Below the pieces are notes generated by a model, which saw only the letters and a program-made list of their open reading frames with translations, did no database searches and was not told the DNA's origin. This document shows, one piece after another, positions 1 to 11,997 of a stretch of 64,000 nucleotides of DNA; position 1 is the stretch's first letter; each line of letters opens with the position of its first letter. This DNA is from Porphyra umbilicalis (lineage: Eukaryota > Rhodophyta > Bangiophyceae > Bangiales > Bangiaceae): assembly GCA_002049455.2 (NCBI GenBank), contig KV918904.1:62001-126000 (forward strand), in the 5' to 3' direction. Made by a program: the position numbers and the translations under genes.

Positions 1-129
1 CCGTTGATTGTATTAAACCACCGTGGGTCCGAGGTCGCCGTCGTGGGCACCACCCGGCTCCCCATCGGATGCCCTTCAACAAAAGGTCTTTCTTCCTCGC
101 CGCGACGGCGATAGAACTCGCTTTATTGC

Positions 130-1115
130 TTGGCTACGGTCGGTCTCAGTACACTGGTAATTGAACTAACGTTATTAATACCACATTCCTCATCTTCCGA
201 CATTTCCGCCTCTGGGTCAAGCCCGACGTCGTCAGACGACGACAACTCCAAATCGACGGACACGTCCTCTTCGGACGGTGCCCACGGGCCCCCACACCCG
301 CCGTCGCCCCCAAGTGGGTCCTCGCCGAGCGACAGATCGAGCGAGTCGGACGCGGCCGCGCGCAAGCGCCCCGCGACCCCCACCAAACGAAAAGAGCGAC
401 TTGAAAAAGCCGATAGGATCAAGGTGATCCGCCCGGCTAATAGCCGCTTCAAGACACTCCTGGACTACGGGACGTACTTCCTGATCCGCCGTCAACTGAC
501 GTATACGCCTAAAGAGGCACAGCGGTAGCACCGTCTGAACAAACGTTTGGACGGAGCGTTCCTTGGACAACAGCCATTCACGGGAGCCCTGCCCTTGGGC
601 ATCTTCACGTTCTTGACGACCTTTCGCCGCGCATGCGACGCGGCTGGGCTGACGCACGGTCAAGAGCTTCCGCTTATGGTCTCTCGGACCTTGTGCAAGC
701 GCACGTACGGGTACTGAACGACCAGTTCCCTGACCGATCCCTGTCCGAGACGGTCGCCACCGCCCAGCTGTATTGGGACGGTACGAACAAGTTGCGTTTG
801 CAACTCAAGATGACCCGCCCAACGGCGATCAAAGTCGCTTACGCGAAACAAGACCAGAGGACGACGACGGAACGACCTTTCACACCGGTTCGCACCCCAC
901 CGCCCCCTCGGGCCGCCATCCCTCAAGCCAATCTGGCTGACATCTGTTACAACTGTCACAATCAGGGACACTTCGCCGCACTGTGTGCCGAGCCTTATCG
1001 CCCCCGCGAGCGTCGCCAACTGCCCGTCCGCGTTCATACCCTTGCCGACGGTAACGTCGAGGAAGACGAGTTCGAGCATCCGGCCGACGCCGTGGACGAC
1101 TCGAAAAACGCCTAG
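130..1115 (+). pseudogene. gag of unit A (frame broken)
   Basis: The first part (130-525) encodes a Ser/Asp-rich segment followed by a basic stretch. The frame hits TAG at 526-528, continues open to about 715, then the coding signal moves to another frame (633-1,115). The second part contains a CCHC zinc knuckle (C-x2-C-x4-H-x4-C, about 945-986), the usual nucleic-acid-binding module at the end of Ty3/gypsy Gag. Gag forms the virus-like particle that packages element RNA. At least one stop and one frameshift separate the two halves, so no full-length Gag can be made. The assignment is firm from the knuckle and from its place before the protease; the N-terminal start is a guess. Confidence 0.7.
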
Positions 1116-1120
1116 GCCGG

Positions 1121-4100
1121 GTGCCGGACTTGGGGTTGCCCGGCGGAACGCGAAAGCGTACGGTGACAAGACTCTTACGTCGTGCCCTTCGGCACTACGA
1201 GCCTGCAGCCACGTTGGGCACATTCCTGCGCGTAATGCAAAGTTGCCGCCCTGTCCTAGAAACGGGCGCCGGGGTGAACATAGTGCGAACTAGTGTTCTC
1301 CCTGCGAACTGGATGGCTGACGCCGAAGAGTTGACCACGCTTCCGCGCATCCGAGATGCAAACAGCAAACGTCTCGTGACGAAGTATGCCATACATCTGT
1401 ATGCAGACACCGGAGTTATGCGTCTATTTGACCGATTCCTCGTTTCCGACAACTTGTCAGTCCCGTGCATTCTTGGCACCGAGTTCATTGAACAAAACAT
1501 CGAGGGCATCTTGCCGCGCTTGCGCAAGATCGTCAGGCATGAGCACGTGCGCTGCACGGAGGAACTACCTCGGCCAACGCCGATCTTAGCTTGTCTTAAG
1601 GACAGCGCGTGGGACCGCCACTGGCAAGGTAGACACGCTCGGGTTCGAGCCTGCAGACAGGTGCGTGTCAACGGACACAAGGAGGAGTGGATCATGGCCA
1701 CGTGCGAGACCCCGGGCATGGTGACGATCACACCGAACATATGGCTGTGCCGACACAAGTCCATGGCAGTCGCGCGCGGCATCGCCATCGTCAACCCGGA
1801 CGAACCATTCATGGTCAAAGTAAGCAACTTCGGCGAGGACCAAGTCATTGTTCGCAAGAACGCAACCTTGGGGTTTGCAGAGCCCTACCAAGGGCCGAAG
1901 TTGGCCGCCGTCTTGGATGATAACCATCCAAAAGATGGTACCGATACTTCATCGGACGACGCAAGTCGTGACCCACTCGAGGACCCCGACCTCAGTGAGG
2001 CCCCCGAGTACCTGCACAAGTAGATTCGAGACATTGTCAAGACGCATTCGTCGATGTGGGATGGAACCCTTGGCGTCATCCGTGCTACGCAGCACGCCAT
2101 GGTCACTCCCCCAGACGCCCTGCCCATACGGGCCCAACCCTACCGGACCGGGCCGTTCAAACGGCAGATCATCGCTGATCAGATCAACAAGATGTTGAAG
2201 CTCAACGTCATTGCCCCTAGCCATAGTGCTTGGGCAAGCCCCGTGGTAATTGTACCAAACAAGAACCGGAAAGCCCGATTCTGTGTCGACTATCGTCGGT
2301 TAAACAACATCACCAAGAAGGATGCTTATCCCTTGCCACGGATGTTGGACTGCCTCGACTCATTGGGAGATGCCCAGGTGTTCAAGTCTCTCGACTGCAT
2401 CGCGGCGTACTGACAAGTGCCCTCACGCAAGGAAGACCAAGAGAAGGCAGCGTTCACAACGCATTGTGGTATACACCACTGGTTATCAATGCCTTTCGGC
2501 TTGACGAACGCGCCCGCTACCTTTCAGCGCGCGTTGGATATCATCCTCTTGAGTTTGAAGCGGCAGATATGCCTTGTCTACTTAGACAATGTCATCATCT
2601 TCTCCGCAAACGCGGAACAACACGTCGAAGACGTTGACACCGTTCTGCAGCGTCTGCGCGAAGCCGGGGTAACCCTGACATTGGAAAAGTGCATATGGTT
2701 CTCCGACGAAGTCGAGTACCTCGGTCACATTGTCCGCCCCGGGCAACTGCACGTGCACAACAAGAACGTGGATGCTCTGAAGCATGCCAAGTTCCCAACA
2801 ACAAAGACCCAGCTGAAAAGCTTCTTGGGCATGTGCAACGTCTATCGACGGTTCCTCAAAGAGTTTGCCAACTGAGCAAAGCCCCTGAACGCCCTGACTA
2901 GGGCCGAGATCCCACCGGATCTACCACCACCAACGGATGTGGCTATCGCCGCCTTCGAAGACCTTCGAAAGGCACTATTGTGCCCACCGGTACTTGAATC
3001 GCCGAAGGCCAATCGGAAGCTCGTCGTCGTCGTTGACGCATGCGCCGACCAAGTTGGTTGTTCCCTCCGCCAGGAGGAACCGAGCGAACTGCTTCATCCC
3101 GTCGGAATTTGGAGCTGAGGACTCACTGCTGCTGAACAAAACTACTCCACCACGGAGCGAGAATGCCTCGGCGTCGTATGGGATGTCCTCAAGTTGAGGC
3201 ACTTCCTCGACGGACAACGGTTCCTCATCCGAACGGATCACCAAGCACTTAGCTGGATCTACAGCACGACCGACTCAAGCGGACGCTTGACGCGGTGGCG
3301 ACTTCGCCTGTCCGAATACACATTCGATGTGATTTATAAACCAGGTGCATCGCACCACTGGCCCGACTTCCTGTCGCGCGCCTCTACGTTGGCGCCGTCA
3401 GACGATATCCACGATGATATACCGTGCCTGGCATTGGCCGAGACGGCCAACGGCTTGATGACGGGGAGGTACACGGGTACAGACAAACCCGAACCGGTGG
3501 AAGTCACCGGCGTTGTTGAAGCTCAACAAACGGACGACTATTGTGTCGCAATGACCAAACGTGTCGAACTCGGAATGGCAAAGGCCTTCGTCCGCGATGA
3601 GCATCACGCTCTGTACCGCAGTGCGCCTTACGGCAATCAACTGGTTATTCCAAAGTCTCTACGCGACCGAGTGTTGACCCTCGAGCACCACGCAACCGTG
3701 GCTGCCCATCCTGGTATGAACCGGATGTATTACACAATGCGTAAGGCGTACTACTGGCCTTCAATGGTGACGGATATTCATTCGACCATCACCAAATGCC
3801 CAACGTGTGCGCAAAATCGCCTCGCCTTGCGGCGACACACCACGCCCTTGACCGTGTTCCAGGCTACCGAGCCTCTCACAGAGCTGTCCGTTGACATCTT
3901 TGGGCCCATCCCGGCCTCCAAGAAGGGCAACCCTTTCATCTTGGTTATCACCGACAGCTTCGCCAAGCTCACCAAGTGCGTCGCCTTGCGGCGAATCACG
4001 GCCATGTCCGTGGCGTCAGCCATCATCGACGCGTGGGTGTCGGCCTACGGGCCACCGGACCGGATCCTATCGGACCAATGGCCCCAGTTCATGTCGAACT

Positions 4101-5281
4101 TCTTCATCGCTGTGATGAAAATGATTGGCATTGAAACGGTTCGCACCACGGCAAATCACCCCCAAACCAATGAGCAAGCTGAACAATACAACCGTACCAT
4201 GTCTTCTCAGATGCGACACTACGTCGCTGATGATCCATCACGATGGGACGAGGAACTCCCGGTAATCAGCATGGCGTATAATAGCCATTCACATCAGTCG
4301 ACGGGCATCGCCCTATTTGAGCTCTTAATCCCAAGGCGGATCCCCAACATCACGGTTCGCAACCTGCCCCCGGGCACTCCGTTGTCCAATAAGGGAATGC
4401 TCAAGGATGCGTCACCCCTAACCCGCAAATGCGAATTCATGGCACGCCTTCGCAGGCAGATCCCCGTTGTCGTTGAGGCCTTGCGTAAGACGCAACAACG
4501 TTACAAACGTAACTTCGATCACCGGGTCGCAATTCGCAGTGCGGACGTCCAGATCGGCGACTACGTATACACGACCAACAACGATCGGCAAAACAAGCTG
4601 CAAAGCAAAGCCATTGGCCCCTTCGTTGTCATTGACGACGATGCGGACGCCTCCACGTTTGTCATTGACATTGACGGGGAGGAGAAACGCGTCAGCAGGG
4701 ACCATGTCACCCCAGCTCCTCGTCCAAAGACGGCGGACACTGTGCCGCACCCCTTACTAGATGGTCTAGACCAACGCAAGTCACCTCCGTCAACTGCCGA
4801 TGAGTATGTGATCGACAAACTCCTAGGCTTACGCCAGACGGGTGCCAGCTATATCGCTAAGGTGCGCTGGTTCGACAACGGGTCAAAGGACGACATCCGG
4901 GAACCCCTGGAGAACCTCCTCCGAAACCTGGTGGTGCGTTTCCTTCGACATAAGAAGAAGCATGTACCCGGGTACGAATGGCAAACTCCAACGCGACGAA
5001 CTCGCCGACAGGCCAGGCTCACAACCGTGGCCAACATCGTCACGGTCTCCACGTGGATACCCGTTATCCAACATGTCCATGTTACCGGTGACGGATATAT
5101 CCATGCCAACGTCTCGTGGACAGAGTCAAGTACAGCCGTCGCAATTAAGGAAGTAATTCCTGTCGCGTGGCTTAAGTCCACTCTGCCGTCCATGATGCGC
5201 AACTTTGCGTATGACCCCCAACTTGCCTTTCGGCATTTCTCTCGGCTGAACCGTGTTTACGGCCCGTACACATATGTGTAG
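1121..5281 (+). pseudogene. pol of unit A: protease, RT, RNase H, integrase, chromodomain (dead copy)
   Basis: One reading frame runs through the whole region with in-frame stops at 2,021 (TAG), 2,411 (TGA), 2,873 (TGA), 3,116 (TGA) and 5,279 (TAG). The protease motif near 1,256 reads ETGAG instead of DTGAG, losing the catalytic Asp. The RT catalytic box near 2,579 reads YLDN instead of YLDD. RNase H follows (about 2,990-3,400), then an HHCC zinc-binding segment (about 3,690-3,810), an integrase core with recognisable D, D and E positions (about 3,885-4,320), and a chromodomain-like segment (about 4,800-4,960). In unit B the 5,279 stop is a Trp codon and coding continues, so the family's true C-terminus lies further on, equivalent to about 5,648 here. 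Confidence 0.9.
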
Positions 5282-5648
5282 CCGAAATTCGCGCAGGCGA
5301 CACTGATCGGGAGCGATTTTTTCTGTACCAGTGCTCCCCCACGGGTTTCTGGTACCCCCTGTACAACACTTGGACTCAGTCCTTTGACGCTTGGGGACAA
5401 CCACGGCGGAAGCAACCGTGGTCATACCACAATGGACCAACACCAGTTGGTACGCAACCGCCATTCGCGCATGTTTCGAGTACGAAGTGCTTTTATCAGC
5501 AGACGCAAGGGATAAAAATCCCACAACATCGGCCATGATGGCCTGCCACTTCCTTCATCGCTATGACGATAAACAGTAAAACTGAGAAGTGGATACAAAC
5601 ATGTCAAACGACAAACAACCACAAGACGAAGAAAAATCAACACCCTAA
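5282..5648 (+). pseudogene. C-terminal extension of unit A pol, after the premature stop
   Basis: This stretch is homologous to the end of pol in unit B (about 16,985-17,358). It contains the motif PQWTNTSWY and ends in a short acidic and polar tail (SNDKQ...STP) followed by a stop at about 5,646. In unit A the coding signal is spread over more than one frame, so it is no longer translated as part of pol. The role of the extension is unknown. The P-x-W...W pattern resembles a short motif found near the ends of some other retroelement polyproteins, but I would not assign a function from that. Confidence 0.6.
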
Positions 5649-5727
5649 AAGGCGTAAGCCCCCGACATTGGCAACCCCCCCCCCCTCGCCGGGGTCAGCC
5701 GAGCAATTCACTGAACAGTGAACCTCG

Positions 5728-6324
5728 CTACTCCTCCACGTCACGACGACGGGAGTCCCGGCGGGATTCGCGGCTCGCTCCGACACTGGCCGCCGACTCG
5801 TGCGAGACACTACGCGCACGCGTGTTGCGCGCCGAGTGCGCAGCCCGCGTCGACGGGCCCCCGCCCTCATGGGTCCGACGACCAAGGATGCGCTGCGCGT
5901 TCAAACGCGCCGGCGTAGCCTCCTCCTCTGGCTGGATAGCCTCGAGGTGCTGGGCGAATCGCCCGTAGTTGGCATCGCCGTCAACGGCGCGAGCCACGGC
6001 CTGTCCAATGATGGACAAAGCCGACTCGACACCCCGTCCGTCCGCGCGCTCAACAGCGGTCCGCAGGCCAGCGATCTGCTCGACCAAGGCGTTAGCCACC
6101 GCCGACAAGGCTGCCTCACGGGGCGCGCGAGCGCGTACATCGCGCGCGCGCGCCAATCGATCACCGTGGTGCGGCGTAGCCGCGAGGTGGGGTACCGTCG
6201 TTTTCACGTCGGCTTCATGGACGACGCCCCCGGGGACTTGCCGTGGGTGCAGACCTTCGCCTACATCTTGACGTCTCCCCCGTTCATCGGGGCGTCCGAC
6301 AAGGAAGTCACCACGACGGTCCAT
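5728..6324 (-). CDS. Antisense accessory ORF of the gypsy family, unit A copy (3' part of the gene)
   Basis: The frame is open on the minus strand and aligns with 17,432-17,860 in unit B without a frame-breaking gap across about 135 residues. Shared blocks include VERADGRGVESAL, IGQAV-RAVDGDAN and FAQHLEA, and both end in an Arg/Ser-rich tail (RDSRR). It meets pol tail-to-tail, about 80 bp after the pol stop. Upstream of about 6,150 the similarity to unit B stops, so the N-terminal part of this frame probably comes from the inserted second gypsy element. I do not recognise the domain. Some plant Ty3/gypsy elements (the Tat group) also carry an antisense ORF between pol and the 3' LTR, but no sequence relation is claimed. 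Confidence 0.55.
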   Translation of the reverse strand: MDRRGDFLVGRPDERGRRQDVGEGLHPRQVPGGVVHEADVKTTVPHLAATPHHGDRLARARDVRARAPREAALSAVANALVEQIAGLRTAVERADGRGVESALSIIGQAVARAVDGDANYGRFAQHLEAIQPEEEATPARLNAQRILGRRTHEGGGPSTRAAHSARNTRARSVSHESAASVGASRESRRDSRRRDVEE

Positions 6325-6999
6325 TCAACGATCGCATGCAACCACCACCGGGGCGGGTTCAAAGGCCACCTCGTAGCTCGTCATCCAGCAAAGTACCTGA
6401 GTTGTGCCACCGCGACGCGCTCGCCCTTGAACCTGTCGACTCCCGCGTGGTGCTACGGGGTGAAGGTCCCATACGGCAGCATGGCGGAACTCCCGTGGGT
6501 CCCCGTGGACACGACGGACGACCTCTACGCGGGGCGGCATACCCCGTAGGCCATCCTCCGTATCGACTGGGCCCGCCTCGAGGTGCCTCTGAACAAGGAG
6601 AGGATGAAACACGACGGGAGAGAGGGGACCACCCCACGGGGTTATAGTGGCTCAGAGTGTAGAAGGTGTTTTTGCGTCGACGGTGCCGGTCGGCACGTCA
6701 GCGAGCAGTAAACCCCGCGTACGTCATTTGCATACCCCTCACGAGAGCGCCCCTTGTACCCCGAACCGAATCCCGATCCCACCTTGCGATCCGCCTCCTG
6801 ACAGATCCGCACGGGCCAGCCGGCCCGATCCGCCCCCCCAGGACACGTCCACGATGCCCGATCAATTTGGCCCGACGGCACGGCCACGGGGAGGGCCACG
6901 ATCCCGCCGCGCGACAGTGACGGTCACCACCACGGCCACGTGGCTCCGACCGGGACACGTGGGGTAAACGAAAATCCGCCACTATTCGGAACTTGGAGA

Positions 7000-9900
7000 C
7001 CCATGTGTCCCGCATGGAAATCGACTGAGGCGAGGAAGTCGACGACCGACCCGGCTTCTTCGACTCGTAGGCCCACACGCCGCATGTCCTGGTGCACCTT
7101 ACGTAGGTCTAAACGACTGGTCAACTCGAGGGTGTCATCCTCGGGGTGGTACCCCTACCAGCGGGTCCACAGGCGTATCGTACCATCGTCAGCGACTTCG
7201 TGGCCCACGAAGGCGTCCCAGACGAACTCCTTGCCCGTGTGTTGATGCCCCTCGGGGACCACAATGTCTGGGGGTACCCCGAGGTTCTGCAGGAGCGTCT
7301 GCGGATCCCCCGGCGGGCCCGGCGCCGCCGTCACGTAATCGCTACTTACCGTCTCAGGGTACCCACCGATTTCCAGCGAGAACGTGCCCTCCCCGTGGGA
7401 CAACACCTTGTACGGCCCGGCCACGCGGGTCCCGAGCTTATACTTGGTCCGCGCGTGGCCATCGACGAACACCCATTCCCCCGCGTGGACGTCCTTGTTG
7501 ACCGGTCGTACGCGGGCGTCGTAGTTCCTCTTGTACCGCCGCTGTGCCAGCGTGGGGGACTTCCGTACCATGTGTATTAGGTCCCGCAGCCGCGCTCGGA
7601 TACCCTCGCGGATGGCCCGTGGGCGGCCGTCCGTCTCCTCGGGTGCCGGGGAGCCGACGAGGCGTTCCACGGAGAGACTCCGTACACACTCGGGGGTGAC
7701 GAACTCGAGGGGCGCCACCCCGGTGCTTTGCTGCGGTCGGCTGTTGTAGGCCAACGTCAGCATCTACACCAGGGGTTGTCAGTATATGGATTTTGTGCAG
7801 TAATGGGATACGGATACACGCCGATCCTTCGCATCTGATTACGGATAACTCCATCAGCTGAATTGCGGATCAGGATATCTGGCTCTGGAACCGGATATTA
7901 GAGTAGATTATAATCGTATCCGGATAAGATTATTGGATCCGAATATAGTCCCCCAAGTCCGACGGACAGCTCAACTAGAGCCCAAGAAAAACGCCATCTA
8001 GCCGTTATTCGAGTGCTAAATGGACGTCAGTACGACTTGAAATCCACACTTGATTTCAACGCCCTAACGGGCGCCGTCCAGGCGGTTCCCCGCCGTTTGT
8101 GTAAACGGATGTCAGAAAGACCGTTCTGAATCTCGTCTTCCACTTTGACAACAACGCAATCGGGTCGAGTCGCGTGATTGAACAGTTCCACCCGGGTCGG
8201 GTTGGAACGCGGCTTGACGCTGCCAAATGTTCGGTCATTAATCTTTCGATTGTCGGCACGCGAAAAGAGAGGTCGACTGTGTTTGACCAGAATTCTGCAG
8301 GCGCGGGAAGCCTCATAACCGTATATATCCCTGTATCCTGACTCTAATATCTGGAATACGGATCCGATATAATCTTGCAATTTCTGTCGAACAGGATAGA
8401 TATATCCTCACCTCCTTTTCTCATAATGTATTTTGTATACGCGTCCCCGGCTCGGCTCCGAAGTGGATACGGATATGATGCACGGATATAATCCTCGGGG
8501 ATGTATCCATGACAACCCCTGATCTACACCAACTCGTCCCATCGGTCTTGGTGGTCCTCGACGAATGTCCGCAACTGGCCCTCGATGGTCCGGCTGTACC
8601 GTTCCACTTGGCCGTTCGTCTGCGTGTGGTATGTCGTGGAGTACCGGTTGGAGATCCCGAGGAGCGAGCAAACCCCTTGGAAGAACGTAGAGCGGAACTG
8701 GGGGCCATTGTCCGACAACACCGTCGCCGGAGGTCCGTACGCCGCCACCCAGTGGTCCAAGAAGACTGTCGCGATGGTTTTCGCGTCGATCCGCTGACGG
8801 GGGATGGCCCGCGTCATCTTGGAGAAACGATCCACGATGACCAACAGATGCTCGTTCACTGCCGCCGTCCGGGGGAGGGGGCCAAGCAGGTCCATACACA
8901 GATCCGTCAGCGGTTCCGTCGGGGGGAAGGTCTTGAGGTAGTTGGTCTTGCGTCGCTTGCCGACGCGGTTCCTCGCGCACTGCGTGCAGTTGGCCACGAA
9001 GGCGTAGACGTCCACCACCATTGGTTCCCAATAAAATCACCGTCGCATCGACGTGTACATCTTGTTCGCCCCCGGGTGCCCGGCTTGCGAAAGAAAGTGC
9101 TCCCGCATCATCACCCCGTAGCGCATGTGGGTCGGCACGTTGACTTGCGCGGCCCCGTCCAACGGCGCCGTGCGCACCAACAGGCCGTTCGAGTCCTCGC
9201 GGAACCGCGACTTGTCGTTGCTGTCCATCGCCGCGCGGACCTCCTTGCACCGTCCGTCCTCCGCCTGCCCCTCTAGGAGCTCGGCGAACGTTAGGGGGCT
9301 TAAGAGTCCGTCATTGGTCTTCGGCGGTAACTGCCACGCGGCCGATGAGTTGGGAAACGCCAGACAAGGTACTGCGTCGGGTATCGCCCCCTCGTCTCCC
9401 GCGGGTGTTGAGATGCGTGACATCGTGTCCGCCGCGTGGTGTGACGCCCCGGGGCGCGACTGTCCCACGTAGTCGAACTCCGCCAACCGCAACCGCCACC
9501 GCGCCAGCCTCCCGTGGGCCCCGTCCATGTGCAGCATCCACTTGAGCGCCGCGTGGTCCGTGCGTACCGTGAAGCGGGTCCCTTCGACGTAGGGGCGGAG
9601 AAGAAGGGACGCCCACACAACCGCGAGGGACTCCCGCTCTGTCGTGCTGTAGTTTCTTTCCGCCGCGTTGAGGGAGCGGCTCCAATAGCCCACGGGCCGC
9701 GTGGATTGGTCCGGTTGCTCCTGTAGAAGGACCGCGCCGACCTGCCCGGCGCTTGCGTCCGTGTATAACGTGTAGGTCCCTTGTCGCATCGGCAGGGCGA
9801 GGATGGGGGCCTCCGTGAGTCGCCTCTTGAGTTCCTCGAATGCCCCCAGGGCCTCGTCGGACAGCGTCCCCCACCGGTCGGGCCTCTTGGAACTTGTCAT

Positions 9901-11697
9901 GGCGTCCAACGGCCGCGCCAGTTAGGCGTAGTCCTTCACGAACCTCCGATACACGTTACACATCCCGAGGAAGCTACGTGGGTCCTTTTTGCACCGCGGG
10001 GGAGACGCCTCCTTGAGTCCACGGATGTTCTTGTTTTGTACCTTCAGCTCTCCCCGGCCCACGATATGGCCCCAATACTCCACCTCCTCTTGGAACAAGT
10101 GGCACTTCTTGGCCTTCAGGGAGAACCCGCGCCGCGCAGCGCCGTGAAGACCCTCCCGGAGGTGTTCCACGTGTTCCCCCGCCGACTGCGAGAAGACAAT
10201 GATGTCGTCGAGGTACACGAGGCAGCTCTTCCACTTGAGCCCCCCGAGGATCATGTCGATGGCCCGTTGGAAGGTCGCCGGGGCATTTGACAGACCGAAG
10301 GGAAGGTGGATGAAGTGGTAGGCCCCCTCGTGGCAAGCGAAGGTTGTCTTGTACCGGTCCTCGTCCGCCACGGGGATCTGCCAATACCCCGAGTTGCACT
10401 CGAGCGTCGAAAACACCTTGGCGTCCCCGAAGAAGTCGATACAATTGTCCATACGTGGCAACGGGTTTACATCCCGCACCGTGACCTCGGTAAGTCAGCG
10501 GTAATCCACACAGAACCACATCGTCCAGTCGGGTTTCGGAACCAGAACCACAGGGAAGGCCCACTCGGCACTTGAGGGCTCGATAACCCCGAGGTCCCGC
10601 TGGCGTCGCACCTCCTTGGCGATGCTGTCCCTCGAAGCGTGGCTCGCCCAATATGGTTGGGCCCGCCGTGGCCGTGCCCCGGGGGTCACCTCGATCCGGT
10701 GCGGGGTGACGTCGACCTTGCCGAGTTGTCCCGCCGAAAGCGCCTGATATTCCTCGAGGAGGTCGACCACGTCACCACGAAGCGTGTCGGGGACGCCCTC
10801 CCAGTTGACCTCCGGCTTGAGATACGTCTTGTCCGGCGGGTGAGGTGAAGGTTGTCCCTCGTCGATCCTCTCTTCGGCTTGCCGCCCCGTCTTGACCTCC
10901 TCGTCGGGCATGTCACGGGGGTCCGCCCCCATCATCAGGACCGCCCCCGGTTCCTCCTCCTCCTCGACGACATGCAGCGGTCCATTGTAGGCCGTCGCGG
11001 TTCCGATGACGTACCCCTTCGTTAGGTGCACCGGCACGTCCCCGATGTTCGTCAGGTAGAGGGACCGCGGGGTGTTGCGGGAGAACTCCGCGACCGCGTT
11101 GTGCAACAGTACCTTCCGTCGGCTCATTTTGACGGCGCGCTCCCGTACCAGGTGGATCCCCTTGACGTTGCAGCACACTTGGACCGCCTGGATGCACCGC
11201 GGGCCCACGGTTACCCCTTGCCGAAGCCGGATAGCCTCAGCTTGGGCCTTCGGCTTGTTTCCTCGGCGAGGCGGCGCGGGCCGCGTGTTCTCCGTCCAGC
11301 TCCGCGTCGCCACCGTGGACGTCCCGTCGTCCCACTTGATCGTCTGCGTCTTGGCGGAGATGGTTTCCACGTAGTTGCGCTGGAAGTCCCACCCGCGGAT
11401 GAGCGGTACCGACAGTAACTTGACCACGAGGAACTCATACTCCATAGCGGCGCCCCCGACGTAGATCGTCAGCGACACCTCCGCGTTCACCTTGAGCAGC
11501 TGCCCCGAGGCGTCACTCACTTGGGTCCGGGGCGGCGCCCGCGATGCATACTCGTTCCACCCTTCAAGCAACATATCCGCGCGGATCACACTTGGCCCGG
11601 CGCCAGTGTCGACCACCGCCCTGGTGGGGACGGGGGTCTGCCACGACGCCAACTGGTACGACGCGCTAATCTCAAAATTCTCTTTCCGTAGTAGCAA
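7000..11697 (-). pseudogene. pol of the second gypsy element: protease to chromodomain, with nonsense codons and a MITE insertion
   Basis: The protease (VVDTGAG) starts just inside 11,697. RT runs to about 9,922 with an intact YLDD and FGLSNAPATF. RNase H covers about 9,850-9,400 with TDAS, TTERE and RTDHAA. The integrase HHCC zinc finger and DDE core (LSDNGPQF, QTNGQVERY) lie at about 9,100-8,530 and 7,763-7,600, split by a hAT-like MITE. A chromodomain-like stretch follows near 7,230-7,090 (W-x-GY, EDDT). In-frame stops lie at 10,495 (TGA), 9,922 (TAA), 9,037 (TGA), 8,524 (TAG) and 7,155 (TAG). Each lies one transition from a codon that fits the family. Key catalytic residues are present, but the gene cannot give full-length Pol. 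Confidence 0.88.
7770..8521. mobile_element. hAT-like MITE inside the gypsy integrase gene
   Basis: The ends are perfect 12-bp terminal inverted repeats, CAGGGGTTGTCA on the left (7,770-7,781) and TGACAACCCCTG on the right (8,510-8,521). The element is flanked by an 8-bp direct duplication, ATCTACAC (7,762-7,769 and 8,522-8,529). An 8-bp target duplication with ends beginning CAGGG is the classic hAT signature. The 752-bp interior is AT-richer than its surroundings, has several GGATAC/GGATAT motifs near the ends, and has no transposase frame, so it is non-autonomous. Subtracting the element and one duplication (760 bp) restores the integrase reading frame. Confidence 0.93.
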
Positions 11698-11709
11698 CAG
11701 CGTCCCCTA

Positions 11710-11997
11710 GTGTCCATTCTACTGCTCCCAAGGCTCAAATGAGCATCAGATGAGGCTCAAATGAGGCTCCCTCTCATATGGCCTGGAAACGCGGCCTTTT
11801 TGGGGTGTCTGGGGCACCCCCTCCGAGTTTTCATCGTGCACAGCCGCCGAGTTGGCCCATAGATAAGTGGACCACGCTAGGTCCAGATCTATTCTCAGAA
11901 AGAGCAGCCGAGGCCGGAACCTGGTCACAGAGAGCCATCAAAAATAGGCTCAAATGAGCCTGAGAGGCTCAAATGAGGCGGTCAGTAGAATGGACAC
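11710..11997. mobile_element. Tc1/mariner-like MITE at the gag-pol junction
   Basis: Perfect 15-bp inverted ends (GTGTCCATTCTACTG at 11,710, its complement ending at 11,997) are flanked on both sides by TA (11,708-11,709 and 11,998-11,999), the target duplication of Tc1/mariner elements. The interior has four copies of GGCTCAAATGAG or close variants, two near each end, and no coding capacity. Removing 290 bp puts gag and pol back into one frame. A CTAG duplication with slightly shorter ends is an equally exact reading of the junctions, so the superfamily call is less sure than the element itself. Confidence 0.85.

Larger units (their letters stand above)
1..6150 (+). mobile_element. Unit A: degenerate Ty3/gypsy chromodomain retrotransposon with antisense gene at its 3' end
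   Basis: The order is leader (1-180), gag, protease, reverse transcriptase, RNase H, integrase, chromodomain-like segment and a C-terminal extension, then a minus-strand gene that meets pol tail-to-tail. The integrase-after-RNase H order marks Ty3/gypsy (Metaviridae) rather than Ty1/copia. The leader is nearly the same as 15,990-16,180 in unit B. The window starts inside the element, so the 5' LTR is not visible, and no 3' LTR could be matched. Similarity to unit B ends near 6,150, where the second gypsy element appears to begin. Catalytic residues are lost and pol has five in-frame stops, so this copy is dead. Confidence 0.85.

Noticed and set aside
1630-1660. tRNA-like B box (GGTTCGAGCC)
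   Set aside because: It lies inside the gypsy pol frame and no cloverleaf can be drawn around it.
6200-7150. 3' LTR of the second gypsy element
   Set aside because: No similarity to 13,980-14,484 could be found by eye. The stretch looks more like a decayed C-terminal coding region.
8027-8380. A 117-codon frame inside the hAT-like MITE
   Set aside because: It has no transposase motif and is far too short; the element is non-autonomous.
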